Positions 40,971 through 50,248 of a stretch of 64,000 bases of DNA are shown piece after piece. This DNA is from Scatosoma sp045128175 (lineage in GTDB: Bacteria > Bacillota > Clostridia > Christensenellales > Borkfalkiaceae), in NCBI GenBank assembly GCA_045128175.1, contig JBGVRF010000045.1:5216-69215 (forward strand), in the 5' to 3' direction. Numbering within the stretch: position 1 is the stretch's first letter; every line of letters begins with the position of its first letter. The notes beneath the pieces are model-generated. The model saw nothing but the letters and a program-made list of their open reading frames with translations, searched no databases and had not been told where the DNA came from. Made by a program: the position numbers and the translations under genes.

Positions 40971-42980
40971 ATGGTAAAGAAACCTTATTACATCACTACG
41001 GCGATCGCGTATACCTCGGGTAAACCCCACATCGGAAACACCTACGAGGCGATCCTTGCGGACGCGATTGCGCGGTTTAAGCGTAAGGAAGGCTATGACG
41101 TATTTTTCCAGACGGGCACGGACGAGCACGGACAGAAGATCCAAGAAAAAGCGGAAAAGGCAGGCGTAACGCCGCAGGCGTACGTGGACAATATCGCGGG
41201 TGAGATCAAGGGAATATGGGATCTTGTCGGTACTTCGTACGATAAATTTATCCGCACAACGGACGCCGACCACTGCAAACAGGTGGCGAAAATGTTTAAA
41301 AAATTCTACGACCAAGGGGATATCTATAAAGGATATTACGAAGGGATGTATTGTACCCCCTGCGAATCGTTTTGGACGGAAAGCCAGCTTGTAGACGGTA
41401 AATGCCCCGATTGCGGTAGAGAGGTCAAGCCCGCAAAAGAAGAGGCGTATTTCTTTAAAATGGGCAAATATGCCGACCGTCTGATCGAACATATCAATAC
41501 GCATCCCGAATTTATCCAGCCTGTTTCCCGTAAAAACGAGATGATGAACAATTTCCTGTTGAAAGGCTTGCAGGATCTGTGCGTATCGCGTACGTCGTTT
41601 ACGTGGGGAATCCCCGTGGACTTCGATCCCAAGCACGTCACGTATGTGTGGATGGACGCGCTCAGTAACTATATTACAGGCATCGGATACGACGCGGACG
41701 GCAATCACAGTGAGGCTTATAAAAAATATTGGCCTGCCGATCTGCATTTGATCGGTAAGGATATCCTGCGTTTCCACACCATCTATTGGCCGATCTTCCT
41801 GATGGCGCTCGGCGAGCCTTTGCCTAAGCAGGTGTTCGGGCATCCCTGGCTGTTGCAGGGGGACGGAAAGATGAGCAAATCCAAAGGAAACGTGATCTAT
41901 GCGGACGATCTTGCGCGCCTGTTCGGCGTGGACGCCGTGCGCTATTTCGTATTGCACGAAATGCCGTTTGATAACGACGGGCAGATCACATGGGAGTTAG
42001 TGACCGAGCGTTTCAATACCGAGCTCGCGAACGTTTTGGGCAACCTTGTCAATCGTACGATCGCGATGATCGAGAAATATTTCGGCGGTACGGTCGTAAG
42101 ATCGTTGCCTGCAAACGAAGAGGATCCTGACGCGGAGTTTAAGGCTACCGTGACGGGTGTTGTGGCGAAGGTGACGGCGAAGGCGGACGAGCTGCGTATC
42201 GCAGACGCGATCTCCGAGGTGTTCACTCTGTTCCGTCGCGCAAACAAGTACATCGATGAAACGATGCCTTGGGTGCTTGCGAAAGACGAGAGCAAGAAGG
42301 CGCGTTTGAACGACGTGCTGTATAACCTTGCGGAGGCAATCCAGATCGGCGCTTCGCTTTTGGATAGCTTTATGCCCGAAACGAGCGCGAAGATTTTGGC
42401 GGCATACGGTGCGGAAAGTAGGAGCCTGAAGGATTGTGCTTCGTTTGGTTTGCGCGAAAGCGTAACGGTGACGACGATTCCGCCGCTGTTTGCGCGGATC
42501 GATTTTAAAGCGCTTGCGCCCGAGATCGAAAAAATCCGTACGGAACAGGCTGCGGCGTATGCTGCAAGCGAAGGCGGAGAAGTGGCGAATACAGCCGAAA
42601 AGTCGGTGAACGCAGACATGGGTGCTTCGTCTGAGGGGAAAGAAGAAAAAGTACCCGAGATCACGTTTGACGATTTTGTGAAAGTACAGCTTCGTGTAGG
42701 CGAGATCGTTGCGTGCGAGGCAGTGCCGAAATCGTCCAAGCTTCTGAAAGAAACGGTGAAATTCGGGGAGGAAGTGCGGACGATCGTTTCGGGAATCGCG
42801 AAGCATTACAAGCCCGAGGAGATGGTGGGTAAGAAGGTTGTATTCGTGACCAATCTTGCGCCGAGAAAGGTGTGCGGGATCGTGTCTGAAGGCATGATCC
42901 TTGCCGCGGAGGACGAGAAAGGCGCGCTTTCTCTTATTGTTCCCGATAAGGATATTGAAAGCGGCGCAAGGCTCGGTTGA
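40971..42980 (+). CDS. metG: methionyl-tRNA synthetase
   Basis: Charges tRNA-Met. The 669-residue protein has the HIGH signature as KPHIGN near residue 18, the zinc/knuckle cysteines CTPCESFW...CPDCG, WMDALSNYITG, the KMSKSKGN loop, and a C-terminal tRNA-binding OB domain (DFVKVQLRVGEIVACEAVPKSSKLLK) that promotes dimerisation. An Ala/Glu-rich linker separates that domain. No T-box is visible in its short leader. It heads a metG-tatD-radical SAM run. Confidence 0.96.
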   Translation: MVKKPYYITTAIAYTSGKPHIGNTYEAILADAIARFKRKEGYDVFFQTGTDEHGQKIQEKAEKAGVTPQAYVDNIAGEIKGIWDLVGTSYDKFIRTTDADHCKQVAKMFKKFYDQGDIYKGYYEGMYCTPCESFWTESQLVDGKCPDCGREVKPAKEEAYFFKMGKYADRLIEHINTHPEFIQPVSRKNEMMNNFLLKGLQDLCVSRTSFTWGIPVDFDPKHVTYVWMDALSNYITGIGYDADGNHSEAYKKYWPADLHLIGKDILRFHTIYWPIFLMALGEPLPKQVFGHPWLLQGDGKMSKSKGNVIYADDLARLFGVDAVRYFVLHEMPFDNDGQITWELVTERFNTELANVLGNLVNRTIAMIEKYFGGTVVRSLPANEEDPDAEFKATVTGVVAKVTAKADELRIADAISEVFTLFRRANKYIDETMPWVLAKDESKKARLNDVLYNLAEAIQIGASLLDSFMPETSAKILAAYGAESRSLKDCASFGLRESVTVTTIPPLFARIDFKALAPEIEKIRTEQAAAYAASEGGEVANTAEKSVNADMGASSEGKEEKVPEITFDDFVKVQLRVGEIVACEAVPKSSKLLKETVKFGEEVRTIVSGIAKHYKPEEMVGKKVVFVTNLAPRKVCGIVSEGMILAAEDEKGALSLIVPDKDIESGARLG

Positions 42981-42982
42981 TT

Positions 42983-43768
42983 ATGTATATCGACGCGCAT
43001 TGTCATTTAACGGGCGAGGAGTTTGAGCCGGTGGGCGGCGTAGAGGTGGTTTTGCGTCGCGCCGAGGAAAACGGAGTGGGCAGGGTCGTGTGTTCGGGCT
43101 TTGATCTTGATTCGTCCGTCGCTGCGAAGGAGCTTTCCGAACGATTTGAAAACGTGTATTTTTGCGCAGGGTTTCACCCCAGCGAATTGAAAAAACATCG
43201 GGAAGGGGATCTCGAGCGTATCCGAGAGCTGTGCGGGCATGAAAAATGTGTCGCTGTCGGCGAGATCGGGCTGGATCATCATTTCGAGGATAATCCCGTG
43301 GCTGAAACGCAAAGGGAGTTCTTTTTAAAACAGTTAGAGATCGCGGACGAGCTGGGGCTTCCCGTCGTTATTCACAGTCGCGACGCCGCGCAGGAAACGT
43401 TGGAACTTTTGCAAACGAACAAAGCGTTGCTTAAAAAAGGCGGATTGATGCATTGTTATTCGTATTCGCCCGAAATGATGGAGCTTTTCGAAGGGGTGGG
43501 GCTGTGTTTTTCTTTTGGCGGAACGTCCACCTTCAAGAATGCGAAGAAGGTGCAAGATTGCGTTCGTCGCATACCTGCCCACCTCATTTTGTCGGAAACG
43601 GACTGTCCGTATCTGACGCCCGTTCCCCATCGCGGGGAATTTCCCAATGAACCCAAAAATGTAAAGTACGTCGTGGAAAACCTCGCCGTACTTCGCGACG
43701 AAAATACGGAGGCGCTTGAAAAACAGATCGTCGAAAACACGAAGCGGCTGTTTTTTAAGCTGAAATGA
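42983..43768 (+). CDS. tatD: TatD-family metal-dependent deoxyribonuclease
   Basis: A 261-residue TIM-barrel hydrolase, starting at ATG 42983 two bases after the metG stop; an overlapping TTG 42977 is less likely. Metal ligands: YIDAHCHL, EIGLDHH, VIHSRDA, MHCYS and LSETDCPYLTP. TatD enzymes degrade DNA 3' to 5' and act in quality control and oxidative repair. The metG-tatD order is widespread in Firmicutes; the next gene is a TatD-associated radical SAM protein. Confidence 0.93.
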   Translation: MYIDAHCHLTGEEFEPVGGVEVVLRRAEENGVGRVVCSGFDLDSSVAAKELSERFENVYFCAGFHPSELKKHREGDLERIRELCGHEKCVAVGEIGLDHHFEDNPVAETQREFFLKQLEIADELGLPVVIHSRDAAQETLELLQTNKALLKKGGLMHCYSYSPEMMELFEGVGLCFSFGGTSTFKNAKKVQDCVRRIPAHLILSETDCPYLTPVPHRGEFPNEPKNVKYVVENLAVLRDENTEALEKQIVENTKRLFFKLK

Positions 43769-43772
43769 TCCT

Positions 43773-44783
43773 ATGGAAGAAAACAAAAATAAAAACGAAC
43801 AAAACGTACAAAACGCAGGCGGAAACGCCGCAAACAGAGTCGACGGCGAAAACGGCGGTCGTCGCAGAAGAAAGCACAAGTCTTCGGGTGTTCAGGGCGA
43901 AAGCCATAACGCAAACCGCAACGAGAATCATAATGAAAATCGCGAACAGGGCAGTAAACAGCAACAACAGCCCAAACAACAAAATCAAGGCGGGCAAAGT
44001 GCGCAAAATCAAAGCTTGAAACAAAAAAACAAAAACCAATCGCAGAATCAACAAGCGCAAAACAAGCCCAATCAGCAACAAAACGGGAAAAATCAGAAAC
44101 CGCAGAAAAATCAAAATAGCGGGAGCAGGGATAAGACGAATGACAAAAACGAGCGTAAAAAGGAGGAAAACCGCAAGGATACCTACGTCTATACGCTGGA
44201 CGGAAATTTGTATATCAATCTGACCAACAAATGCTCGAACGGATGCGATTTCTGCGTGCGTAACGAGCGAAACAGCTATTACGGGAATTATCTTTGGCTC
44301 GTTCACGGCGATCCGACGGCAGAAAAAGTGATCGCGGCGGTGAAAGGATTTGGTGATCTGACGCGGTTCAAAGAGGTCGTTTTCTGCGGTTTTGGTGAGC
44401 CGACATATAAGGTCGCGGAGATGCTTTCGTTATGCGATTTTTTCCATGAGAAAGGCTTGCGGACCCGATTGAATACCAATGGACAGGGAAATCTAATCAA
44501 TAAGCGCGATATTACCCCCGAGTTGAAGGGGAAGATTGATCTTGTCAACGTTTCTCTCAATGCGTCCTGTGCGGAGAAATACCAGCCTATTTGCCGCTCG
44601 CAGTTTGGCGAGGCGGGATTTTCGGGAATGATCGAGTTTGCAAAACTGTGTAAACGCAACGGGGTTACTTGTCGGTTCTCGATCGTCGATTGTATTGGCG
44701 AAGAAGAAGTGGAGGCGTGCAAACGGCTTGCCGAAAGTATAAAAATTCCTTTGTATATACGCAAATATATTACCGATTCCTAA
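43773..44783 (+). CDS. TatD-associated radical SAM protein with Q/N-rich N-terminal extension
   Basis: A 336-residue protein, 4 bases after tatD. Residues 1-136 are almost free of hydrophobics and made of Gln, Asn, Lys and Arg (QGSKQQQQPKQQNQGG and similar). The enzyme domain follows: LTNKCSNGCDFCVRN with cluster Cys154, 158 and 161, VFCGFGEPTY for SAM, and LNTNGQGNL. This core, with tatD next door, matches the TIGR04038 TatD-linked radical SAM family, of unknown substrate. The long disordered head is not part of that family as I know it. Confidence 0.85.
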   Translation: MEENKNKNEQNVQNAGGNAANRVDGENGGRRRRKHKSSGVQGESHNANRNENHNENREQGSKQQQQPKQQNQGGQSAQNQSLKQKNKNQSQNQQAQNKPNQQQNGKNQKPQKNQNSGSRDKTNDKNERKKEENRKDTYVYTLDGNLYINLTNKCSNGCDFCVRNERNSYYGNYLWLVHGDPTAEKVIAAVKGFGDLTRFKEVVFCGFGEPTYKVAEMLSLCDFFHEKGLRTRLNTNGQGNLINKRDITPELKGKIDLVNVSLNASCAEKYQPICRSQFGEAGFSGMIEFAKLCKRNGVTCRFSIVDCIGEEEVEACKRLAESIKIPLYIRKYITDS

Positions 44784-45066
44784 TGGTAAAACAACGTATC
44801 TGCGTCGCAATACGTCGTCGAATTTACGTTTGGGCTTGGTCACGTACGTCCATGTACGCTCTCTGCCCCCAATCCGCATCCTTCTTGTCTTGCTCGCATC
44901 TACGCCGTTTTACTTCGCGTGGGTTAAGTAAGCGGGGAACTCACAACGTGATCCAACGGAAGGTTGGCGTTTTACTTTGCGTAGGTTGGACCAACTGAAA
45001 ACTCAACGACTTGGTTCAGCGGAACGTTGGTAAATCTATCGGGGGAAATATATAAGGAAACAAAAA
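44784..45066. repeat. gene-free spacer with degenerate hairpin-array repeat
   Basis: No gene is seen in these 283 bases. On the minus strand the right half contains ACCAACGTTCCGCTGAACC, matching the leading block of the hairpin-array family, and TTGGACCAA / AACCTTCCGTTGG pairs. The left half carries several TACGTCC/TACGTAC-like short palindromes and no promoter I trust. Confidence 0.5.
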
Positions 45067-45855
45067 ATGAATATAAAAGAAACTGTACAAGAAGAGAAAT
45101 TGCCGATGTCGCCCGTTCGGAAAAAATTTATTTGGATAGCATTGCCCATTTGGGTCGCATTTACGGTGTTGCCTCTGATTTTGATCGGTATCTTGATAGG
45201 AGTCAACGAACAAAAATACGAATGGCTGATCATTGTTTGGGTTGCGACTGTTTGCGTGGTCGGGCTATTGTTTTTATGTTTCGGGACCCGTTGGTTGACG
45301 AAAAAGGAAACGGAATTCGAGCTGGAACATTACGCCTATCTCTTTAAAAAGTCCGGCGTTTCGGACGTAGAAACGTACGCGTATGAGGATAGGGAAGTGG
45401 GCATGACCTACACCTTGACGAAAGAGGGTGTAAAGGCGGAATGGCCCGAAGAGGGGGAGCAGGTATTTGACGACGTAAAAACGAACGTGCGTTTTCTCGC
45501 CTGGGAAGATGCGGAGGTGTCGCTGGCGACCCACAATCATATGCGCCGCGCGCACATCGCGTTGGCAATTTTTCCGAGCTTCGATTCCGATATCGAGCAA
45601 TCGCAAAAACACGCGGATATGGGCATGGTGATTTTGCCGATGACGGAAGGGCTGTTTGCCGCGATCCGCGCGTTTGGTTTGGATGAAAAAACTTTTTCCG
45701 CCGACTGGTCCTATCTTTTTTACAACCCGACGGACGCCATGAAGCAGATCGTTTCCCGTGGGCGCATCCTCACGATGTGCAATAAAAAAACGGGCAAGAT
45801 ATTCGTGGATAAACGAGGAAATTTTGTAGCGGACAACGAGCCGAAAGAAGAATAA
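45067..45855 (+). CDS. membrane protein with cytoplasmic domain, unknown
   Basis: A 262-residue protein with two hydrophobic segments (about 22-45 and 55-78) and a cytoplasmic domain of about 180 residues rich in charged residues (FELEHYAYLFKKSGVSDVETY, then AHIALAIFPSFDSDIEQ). The layout resembles YcxB-like proteins but I cannot assign it. ATG 45067 has only a weak SD (ATAAGGAAA). It ends 16 bases before rsmA and may be co-transcribed with it. Function unknown. Confidence 0.7.
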   Translation: MNIKETVQEEKLPMSPVRKKFIWIALPIWVAFTVLPLILIGILIGVNEQKYEWLIIVWVATVCVVGLLFLCFGTRWLTKKETEFELEHYAYLFKKSGVSDVETYAYEDREVGMTYTLTKEGVKAEWPEEGEQVFDDVKTNVRFLAWEDAEVSLATHNHMRRAHIALAIFPSFDSDIEQSQKHADMGMVILPMTEGLFAAIRAFGLDEKTFSADWSYLFYNPTDAMKQIVSRGRILTMCNKKTGKIFVDKRGNFVADNEPKEE

Positions 45856-45871
45856 ACCGAGAGGATCCGAT

Positions 45872-46714
45872 ATGCAAGACCTTCGTTCCGTGTTGGAAAA
45901 GCACGGCTTCAAATTCAAAAAACAGTTCGGACAGAACTTCATTTCCGACGCCAACCTTTTAAGATCCATCGTCGAGGCGTCGGGGATCACCAAGGACACG
46001 ACAGTGGTAGAGATCGGTTGCGGCGCAGGGACGCTCACCCGCGCGCTCGCGGAAGCGGCAAAAAAAGTGTACGCTTTCGATATCGATCGCGATCTGCAAC
46101 CCGTTCTCGCTGAAACCCTCGCGGGGCTGGATAACGTAGAGGTGATCTTCCGTGATTTCAATAAATTGGATCTTAAAGAATTCGAGACGGAGATCGAGGA
46201 ATATACCGTCGTTGCCAATTTGCCCTATTATATCACGACGCCGCTTGTCACCAAGCTTTTGGAAGAGAGTGATAAGGTACAGGGGTTGTCGATCATGGTA
46301 CAGGAAGAGGTGGCGGATCGGTTTTGCGCGAAGGAGAATACGCCGGAGTACGGCTCGATCACGGCGGCGATCGCATTGAAGGGTAGCGCAAAGATCGTAA
46401 AGCGGGTGCCGCGGACGCTGTTTTATCCCCGTCCCAACGTCGATTCTGCAGTGGTAAAGATTGCGTTTGAAAGGGGCAGGGTTGAGGTGAAAGACGAAAA
46501 GGCGTATCGTCAAACGGTAAAATGTGCTTTTCTTAACCGTCGCAAGACGTTGGAAAATAATCTTGTCAACAGCTTCTCGCTTTCCCGCGAACAGGCAAAA
46601 AAGGCTTTATCGGACGCGGGGGTGGACGAAAAGGCGAGAGGAGAAACGCTGTCGCCGCAACGTTTGGCGAAGCTTGCCGACGTGCTGCTGGACATGGGTG
46701 CGATCAAGCTGTAA
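45872..46714 (+). CDS. rsmA: 16S rRNA dimethyladenosine transferase
   Basis: Dimethylates two adjacent adenines near the 3' end of 16S rRNA late in 30S assembly. The 280-residue protein has KKQFGQNFISD, SAM motif I VEIGCGAGTLTRAL, the catalytic NLPYYITTPLV motif, EVADRFCAKENTPEYGSIT and the C-terminal RRKTLENNLVNSF. SD GAGAGGATC. Closed by a strong terminator. Confidence 0.96.
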   Translation: MQDLRSVLEKHGFKFKKQFGQNFISDANLLRSIVEASGITKDTTVVEIGCGAGTLTRALAEAAKKVYAFDIDRDLQPVLAETLAGLDNVEVIFRDFNKLDLKEFETEIEEYTVVANLPYYITTPLVTKLLEESDKVQGLSIMVQEEVADRFCAKENTPEYGSITAAIALKGSAKIVKRVPRTLFYPRPNVDSAVVKIAFERGRVEVKDEKAYRQTVKCAFLNRRKTLENNLVNSFSLSREQAKKALSDAGVDEKARGETLSPQRLAKLADVLLDMGAIKL

Positions 46715-46740
46715 AATCGTATAAGCTAAATCGGATAAAA

Positions 46741-46769
46741 AAACGTTTGCAGATTGCAAACGTTTTTTC
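46741..46769. terminator. bidirectional terminator between rsmA and galM
   Basis: AAACGTTTGC, loop AGATT, GCAAACGTTT; an A run on the left and a T run on the right let it serve both convergent genes. Confidence 0.85.
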
Positions 46770-46792
46770 TATACAAAATAAAGAAATATGGG

Positions 46793-46808
46793 GGCAGGTA
46801 TGCGTTCA
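46793..46808 (+). repeat. GGTATGCGTTTACG-type short repeat, copy 3 (degenerate)
   Basis: GGCAGGTATGCGTTCA, between the rsmA terminator and the galM stop. Confidence 0.45.
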
Positions 46809-46870
46809 TTGCCCATAAAGACGCGCGAGAGCGCTGTATCGCTACGCCTTTCAGCAACAAGACTTTTGCG

Positions 46871-47899
46871 TTAACGCACTGAGAAACGATAAACGGTGAT
46901 CTCCTGATATTCTTCGCCGGCTTTCAGAACCGTGGAAGGGTATTCGGGACAGTTAGGGGAATTGGGAAAACCCTGCGTTTCCAAGCATAACGCGCAGTGA
47001 TCGACGTAATTTTTCTTGCCTCGGAACCCACCCGTCGAGCAGGCTGTGTACAGCTGTACTCCGGGAAGGGTGGTGTAGCAGTCCATTCTTCTGCCCGTTT
47101 CTTTGTCGTACACGTACGCAAAATGCTCTAATCCCTTGCCGATACGGTCCAAGCAATAGTTGAAGTCGTAGCCGTTGCACTGTCTGATGAATTCCGCGTC
47201 CGAGAACATATCCTTGCCCAAAAGCTTTGCGGGCAAGAAGCTGTACGGCGTGTCGTCGATATCCATATATTCACCGTGGGGGATCAACTCTTTATCCACA
47301 GGTGTCATTTTGCGGGAATTGATCATCAGTTCGTGCCCTAAAACGGTGTCTTGACCTCCAATATTGAAATAAGCGTGGTTGGTAAGATTGCAAAGAGTAT
47401 CTTTGTCCGATCTTGCTTTATATTCGATAATCAACTCGTTGGCTTCGGTGAGCGTGAAGATCACGATCACCTCCATCGTGCCTGGGTATCCGCCCGCGCC
47501 GTCGGGAGAGGTATGGGAAAGCTCCAAACGGTTGCCTATGATCTTTGCGTCCCAGATTTGACGGTCGAAATTGGCGGTGTTGCCGCCGTGCAGGCTGTTT
47601 TTCCCGTCGTTTGCCTCCAGCGTGTACGTTTCGCCGTTCAAAACGAATTTCGAACCGCCGATACGGTTACCGTATCTGCCGATCGTCGCGCCGAAATAGG
47701 GATTGTCATCGTAATAATCTTCGGGAGTCTTGCAGCCAACAAGGCAATCGTCGAATTTGCCTTTTCTATCGGGCATGGAGATGCGGATAAGGCGCGCGCC
47801 GTAGGTGAGGACGTCCACTTCGCTACCTTTTGCATTGGAAAGGGTGTACACGTCGTTGATTTTGCCGTCTTTTTTAAAGGAATAGGTTTTCTGGATCAT
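46871..47899 (-). CDS. galM: aldose 1-epimerase (mutarotase)
   Basis: Interconverts alpha and beta anomers of aldohexoses. The 342-residue protein has YFGATIGRYGNRIGGSKF, NSLHGG (active His), LTNHAYFNIGG (second active His), and the C-terminal CLETQGFPNSPN with the catalytic Glu. SD AGAGGGAAC precedes ATG 47899. No galactose genes are nearby; it is monocistronic and convergent with rsmA. A TATAAT at 47939-47934 (minus strand) with a weak TTGGAC 19 bases away is the probable promoter. Confidence 0.93.
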   Translation of the reverse strand: MIQKTYSFKKDGKINDVYTLSNAKGSEVDVLTYGARLIRISMPDRKGKFDDCLVGCKTPEDYYDDNPYFGATIGRYGNRIGGSKFVLNGETYTLEANDGKNSLHGGNTANFDRQIWDAKIIGNRLELSHTSPDGAGGYPGTMEVIVIFTLTEANELIIEYKARSDKDTLCNLTNHAYFNIGGQDTVLGHELMINSRKMTPVDKELIPHGEYMDIDDTPYSFLPAKLLGKDMFSDAEFIRQCNGYDFNYCLDRIGKGLEHFAYVYDKETGRRMDCYTTLPGVQLYTACSTGGFRGKKNYVDHCALCLETQGFPNSPNCPEYPSTVLKAGEEYQEITVYRFSVR

Positions 47900-48025
47900 A
47901 GCAGTTCCCTCTTTGTATATTAAGTATATTTATATTATAACACGAAAAGGAGAGGAAAGTCCAACGATTAAAAGGTCGGCTTGGACAAAAAAATTTACCA
48001 AAAACAAAAAAACGCGATAAAACTG

Positions 48026-48055
48026 TTGACAAGAGTCGGTCGTGTGTGCTATCAT
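48026..48055 (+). promoter_or_regulatory. promoter of the glycine-riboswitch transcript
   Basis: TTGACA (48026-48031) and TATCAT (48050-48055), spacing 18, about 20 bases before the aptamer. Confidence 0.7.
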
Positions 48056-48074
48056 AAAAAACAAGCAAAAGCTA

Positions 48075-48260
48075 TGTGAAGATCGCAGAAGATGGACTTT
48101 TGTCCGACCGAAGGAGTAAATCTCTCAGGTGACCGTAGGGTTGGGAACTGTGATCGGATAGCACTCCGGAGAATCCCGTAACCAATCGGGTGCCGAAGGG
48201 GCAAAGCGGTGCAGAACGTTTCTTGCCGCCAATCTCTCAGGCAAAAGGACAGAGGTTGCT
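48075..48260 (+). promoter_or_regulatory. glycine riboswitch, probably tandem aptamers
   Basis: Two aptamer-like modules are recognisable. The first has CCGAAGGAGTAAATCTCTCAGG at 48108-48129 in part; the second is canonical, with TGCCGAAGGGGCAAAGC at 48191-48207 and CCAATCTCTCAGGCAAAAGGAC at 48229-48250 (motif given in pieces). These are the P1/P3 core sequences of glycine aptamers. It precedes a sodium:amino-acid symporter gene by about 200 bases, so glycine sensing probably controls uptake or efflux. The expression platform is likely the hairpin at 48371. Confidence 0.88.
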
Positions 48261-48370
48261 TTACCTTGATACGTTGCGGTTTTGACGCGCGCTTTTTTGC
48301 GTTTTTCAAATACCTGTTTTCCTTTTTTTTGGGGTATTTTAACGTATCATAAGGAAAAGTTTCGCATTTG

Positions 48371-48411
48371 ACACGGAGTGATCTTATAGGGACGCTTCGT
48401 GTTTTTTATTT
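48371..48411 (+). terminator. terminator, candidate expression platform of the glycine riboswitch
   Basis: ACACGGAG pairs with CTTCGTGT (one G-T) and is followed by TTTTTTATTT; it lies between the aptamers and agcS, about 110 bases beyond the second aptamer. Confidence 0.65.
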
Positions 48412-48463
48412 AAAACAAATTTTTAAGCCGGGAAGTTTGTTTTCGGCATAGGAGGTATTATAT

Positions 48464-50113
48464 ATGTGGGAAAGCATTGTCAAAGCTGTTTCCGAAGTCA
48501 ACTCGTTCATCAACGGTCTCGTTTGGGGCTGGCCGATGATTATTCTCATCCTCGGCACGGGGATACTGCTCACTATCCGCACGAAATGTATGCAGGTACG
48601 TAAGTTCGGTACGTCGTGGAACGAGACCATTATCTCTACGTTAAAGAGCAGCGGAAAAAAGAAGAAGGGAGGGCTGAAGAAGGAAAATTCCATTTCTCAG
48701 TTCGAAGCGTTCGCCACGGCCATTTCGGGTACGGTTGGAACGGGCAACATCGTCGGCGTTACGTCTGCGATCATGACGGGTGGTCCCGGCGCGGTGTTCT
48801 GGATGTGGATCTCCGCGTTTTTCGGCATGGTCACTAATTACGCGGAAAACGTGCTGGGATTGTATTTCCGTAAAAAAGAAAAGAACGGCGAGTTTTCGGG
48901 CGGTCCTGCCTATTATCTTTCCGAAGGCATCGGTATGCTGCATAAAAAGGGGAAAGCGGGTTCGTTTCTGAAATGGTTAGGTAAGATCCTCGGCGTGATG
49001 GCGGCGGTATTCTGTACGTTTGCGGCGATCGGTATGAGCGGCGTACAGACAAACAAGATCTCGGCTACCTTCCAAAGCGCGATAGGCGGAAATGAACAGA
49101 CGATCGCGTTGGTCGTGGGGATCGTCGTGGCGGTCGTGTTGGCGTTGATCATTCTCGGCGGGATCAAGAGTATAGGCAGGGTCGCGTCTATCCTCGTTCC
49201 TTTTATGTCCCTGCTGTTTATCCTGATGGCGCTCGTCGTAATCGTTGTCAACTTCTCTATGCTCGGAGCGGCGTTCGGGCTCATCTTTTCCAATATTTTC
49301 AAATTCGAATCCGCGCTTGCGGGCGTAGGCGGATATGCTTTTGCACAGATCATTCAGAAAGGTCTTGCGCGCGGTGTGTTTTCCAACGAGGCGGGGCTCG
49401 GCTCGTCCGTGATCGCGCACAGCGCGTCGGAGACCCGTGAACCCGTCAAGCAAGGGCTTTGGGGAATCTTTGAGGTGTTCTTCGACACCTTTATCATCTG
49501 CACACTGACCGCTTTGGTCGTTTTGGTCAGTTTCGGCGACGAAGCGGGCATGACGGGCGTTCTGTACGCGTCCGGGGCGGTGGATACCGCTGTTTCCATG
49601 CGCGCGTTCGAGAGCGTTTTCAGCACCTTCGGTACGGTCGTGTATTCTACTATTTTGCCCCTGTTTGCGTTTACCACGATCCTCGCTTGGTCCTATTACG
49701 GGGAAAAATCGGTGGATTTCCTTTTCCGTAAAACGGGTGAAAAGGGTAGAAAGATCGCGCGGACGGTGTTTAAAGTGGCGTACGTGCTTCTTGTCATCGT
49801 TTCGGCAGTCATCGACGGAGAACTCGCTTGGGCAATCTCGGATACCTTCAACGGCCTTATGGCGTTGCCTAATCTTATCGGACTTGTGTTGATGAGCGGA
49901 TTGGTCGCCGGGATCACGAAAAATTATTTCGAGCGTAAAAAAGGCGCAAACGTAACGCCCATGCTGTCTGCACATTCCGAACAAAACGAGGCTTTCATCT
50001 CCGATCTTGCGGTGGAAAACGAAACGGAGAATGAGACCGCTTGCGAAACCGAGCGCGTTGCGGCGGCTGAGACCGCGTCTTCGACGGATACGGCGGAAAC
50101 GAAAAATATTTGA
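48464..50113 (+). CDS. agcS: sodium:alanine/glycine symporter (AgcS family)
   Basis: A 549-residue membrane carrier with about 10-11 helices. Signature stretches: INGLVWGWPMIILILGTGILLTIRTKC, EAFATAISGTVGTGNIVGVTSAI, GGPGAVFWMWISAFFGM and FSNEAGLGSSVIAHSA. Imports alanine or glycine with sodium; the upstream glycine riboswitch points to glycine. The C-terminal about 60 residues are Glu/Thr-rich and probably disordered, longer than usual. SD ATAGGAGG precedes ATG 48464. Confidence 0.94.
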   Translation: MWESIVKAVSEVNSFINGLVWGWPMIILILGTGILLTIRTKCMQVRKFGTSWNETIISTLKSSGKKKKGGLKKENSISQFEAFATAISGTVGTGNIVGVTSAIMTGGPGAVFWMWISAFFGMVTNYAENVLGLYFRKKEKNGEFSGGPAYYLSEGIGMLHKKGKAGSFLKWLGKILGVMAAVFCTFAAIGMSGVQTNKISATFQSAIGGNEQTIALVVGIVVAVVLALIILGGIKSIGRVASILVPFMSLLFILMALVVIVVNFSMLGAAFGLIFSNIFKFESALAGVGGYAFAQIIQKGLARGVFSNEAGLGSSVIAHSASETREPVKQGLWGIFEVFFDTFIICTLTALVVLVSFGDEAGMTGVLYASGAVDTAVSMRAFESVFSTFGTVVYSTILPLFAFTTILAWSYYGEKSVDFLFRKTGEKGRKIARTVFKVAYVLLVIVSAVIDGELAWAISDTFNGLMALPNLIGLVLMSGLVAGITKNYFERKKGANVTPMLSAHSEQNEAFISDLAVENETENETACETERVAAAETASSTDTAETKNI

Positions 50114-50150
50114 TTTTTTCGAAAAAATAAAAAATTACCCCTGCAAATTG

Positions 50151-50179
50151 TTGACTTAATTCAATAAGTATGTTATTAT
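50151..50179 (+). promoter_or_regulatory. ilvE promoter
   Basis: TTGACT (50151-50156) and TATTAT (50174-50179), spacing 17. Just beyond, GTATCATTATAAT gives an alternative -10. Confidence 0.7.
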
Positions 50180-50248
50180 AGTATCATTATAATAAATCGA
50201 AGCCGTTAAGTCTATTCGAAAACCAAATTATTATTCGGGAGGAAGAAT

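Noticed and set aside
39351..41957. 868-codon open frame on the minus strand
   Set aside because: It runs antisense to the lipoprotein and metG genes, has no family motifs and no SD, and is explained by codon bias of the real plus-strand genes.
44669..44998. 109-codon frame overlapping the end of the radical SAM gene
   Set aside because: Mostly within the radical SAM gene in another frame and the repeat-like spacer; no SD.
47288..47302. DnaA-box-like TTATCCACA
   Set aside because: Single site inside galM coding sequence; no cluster.
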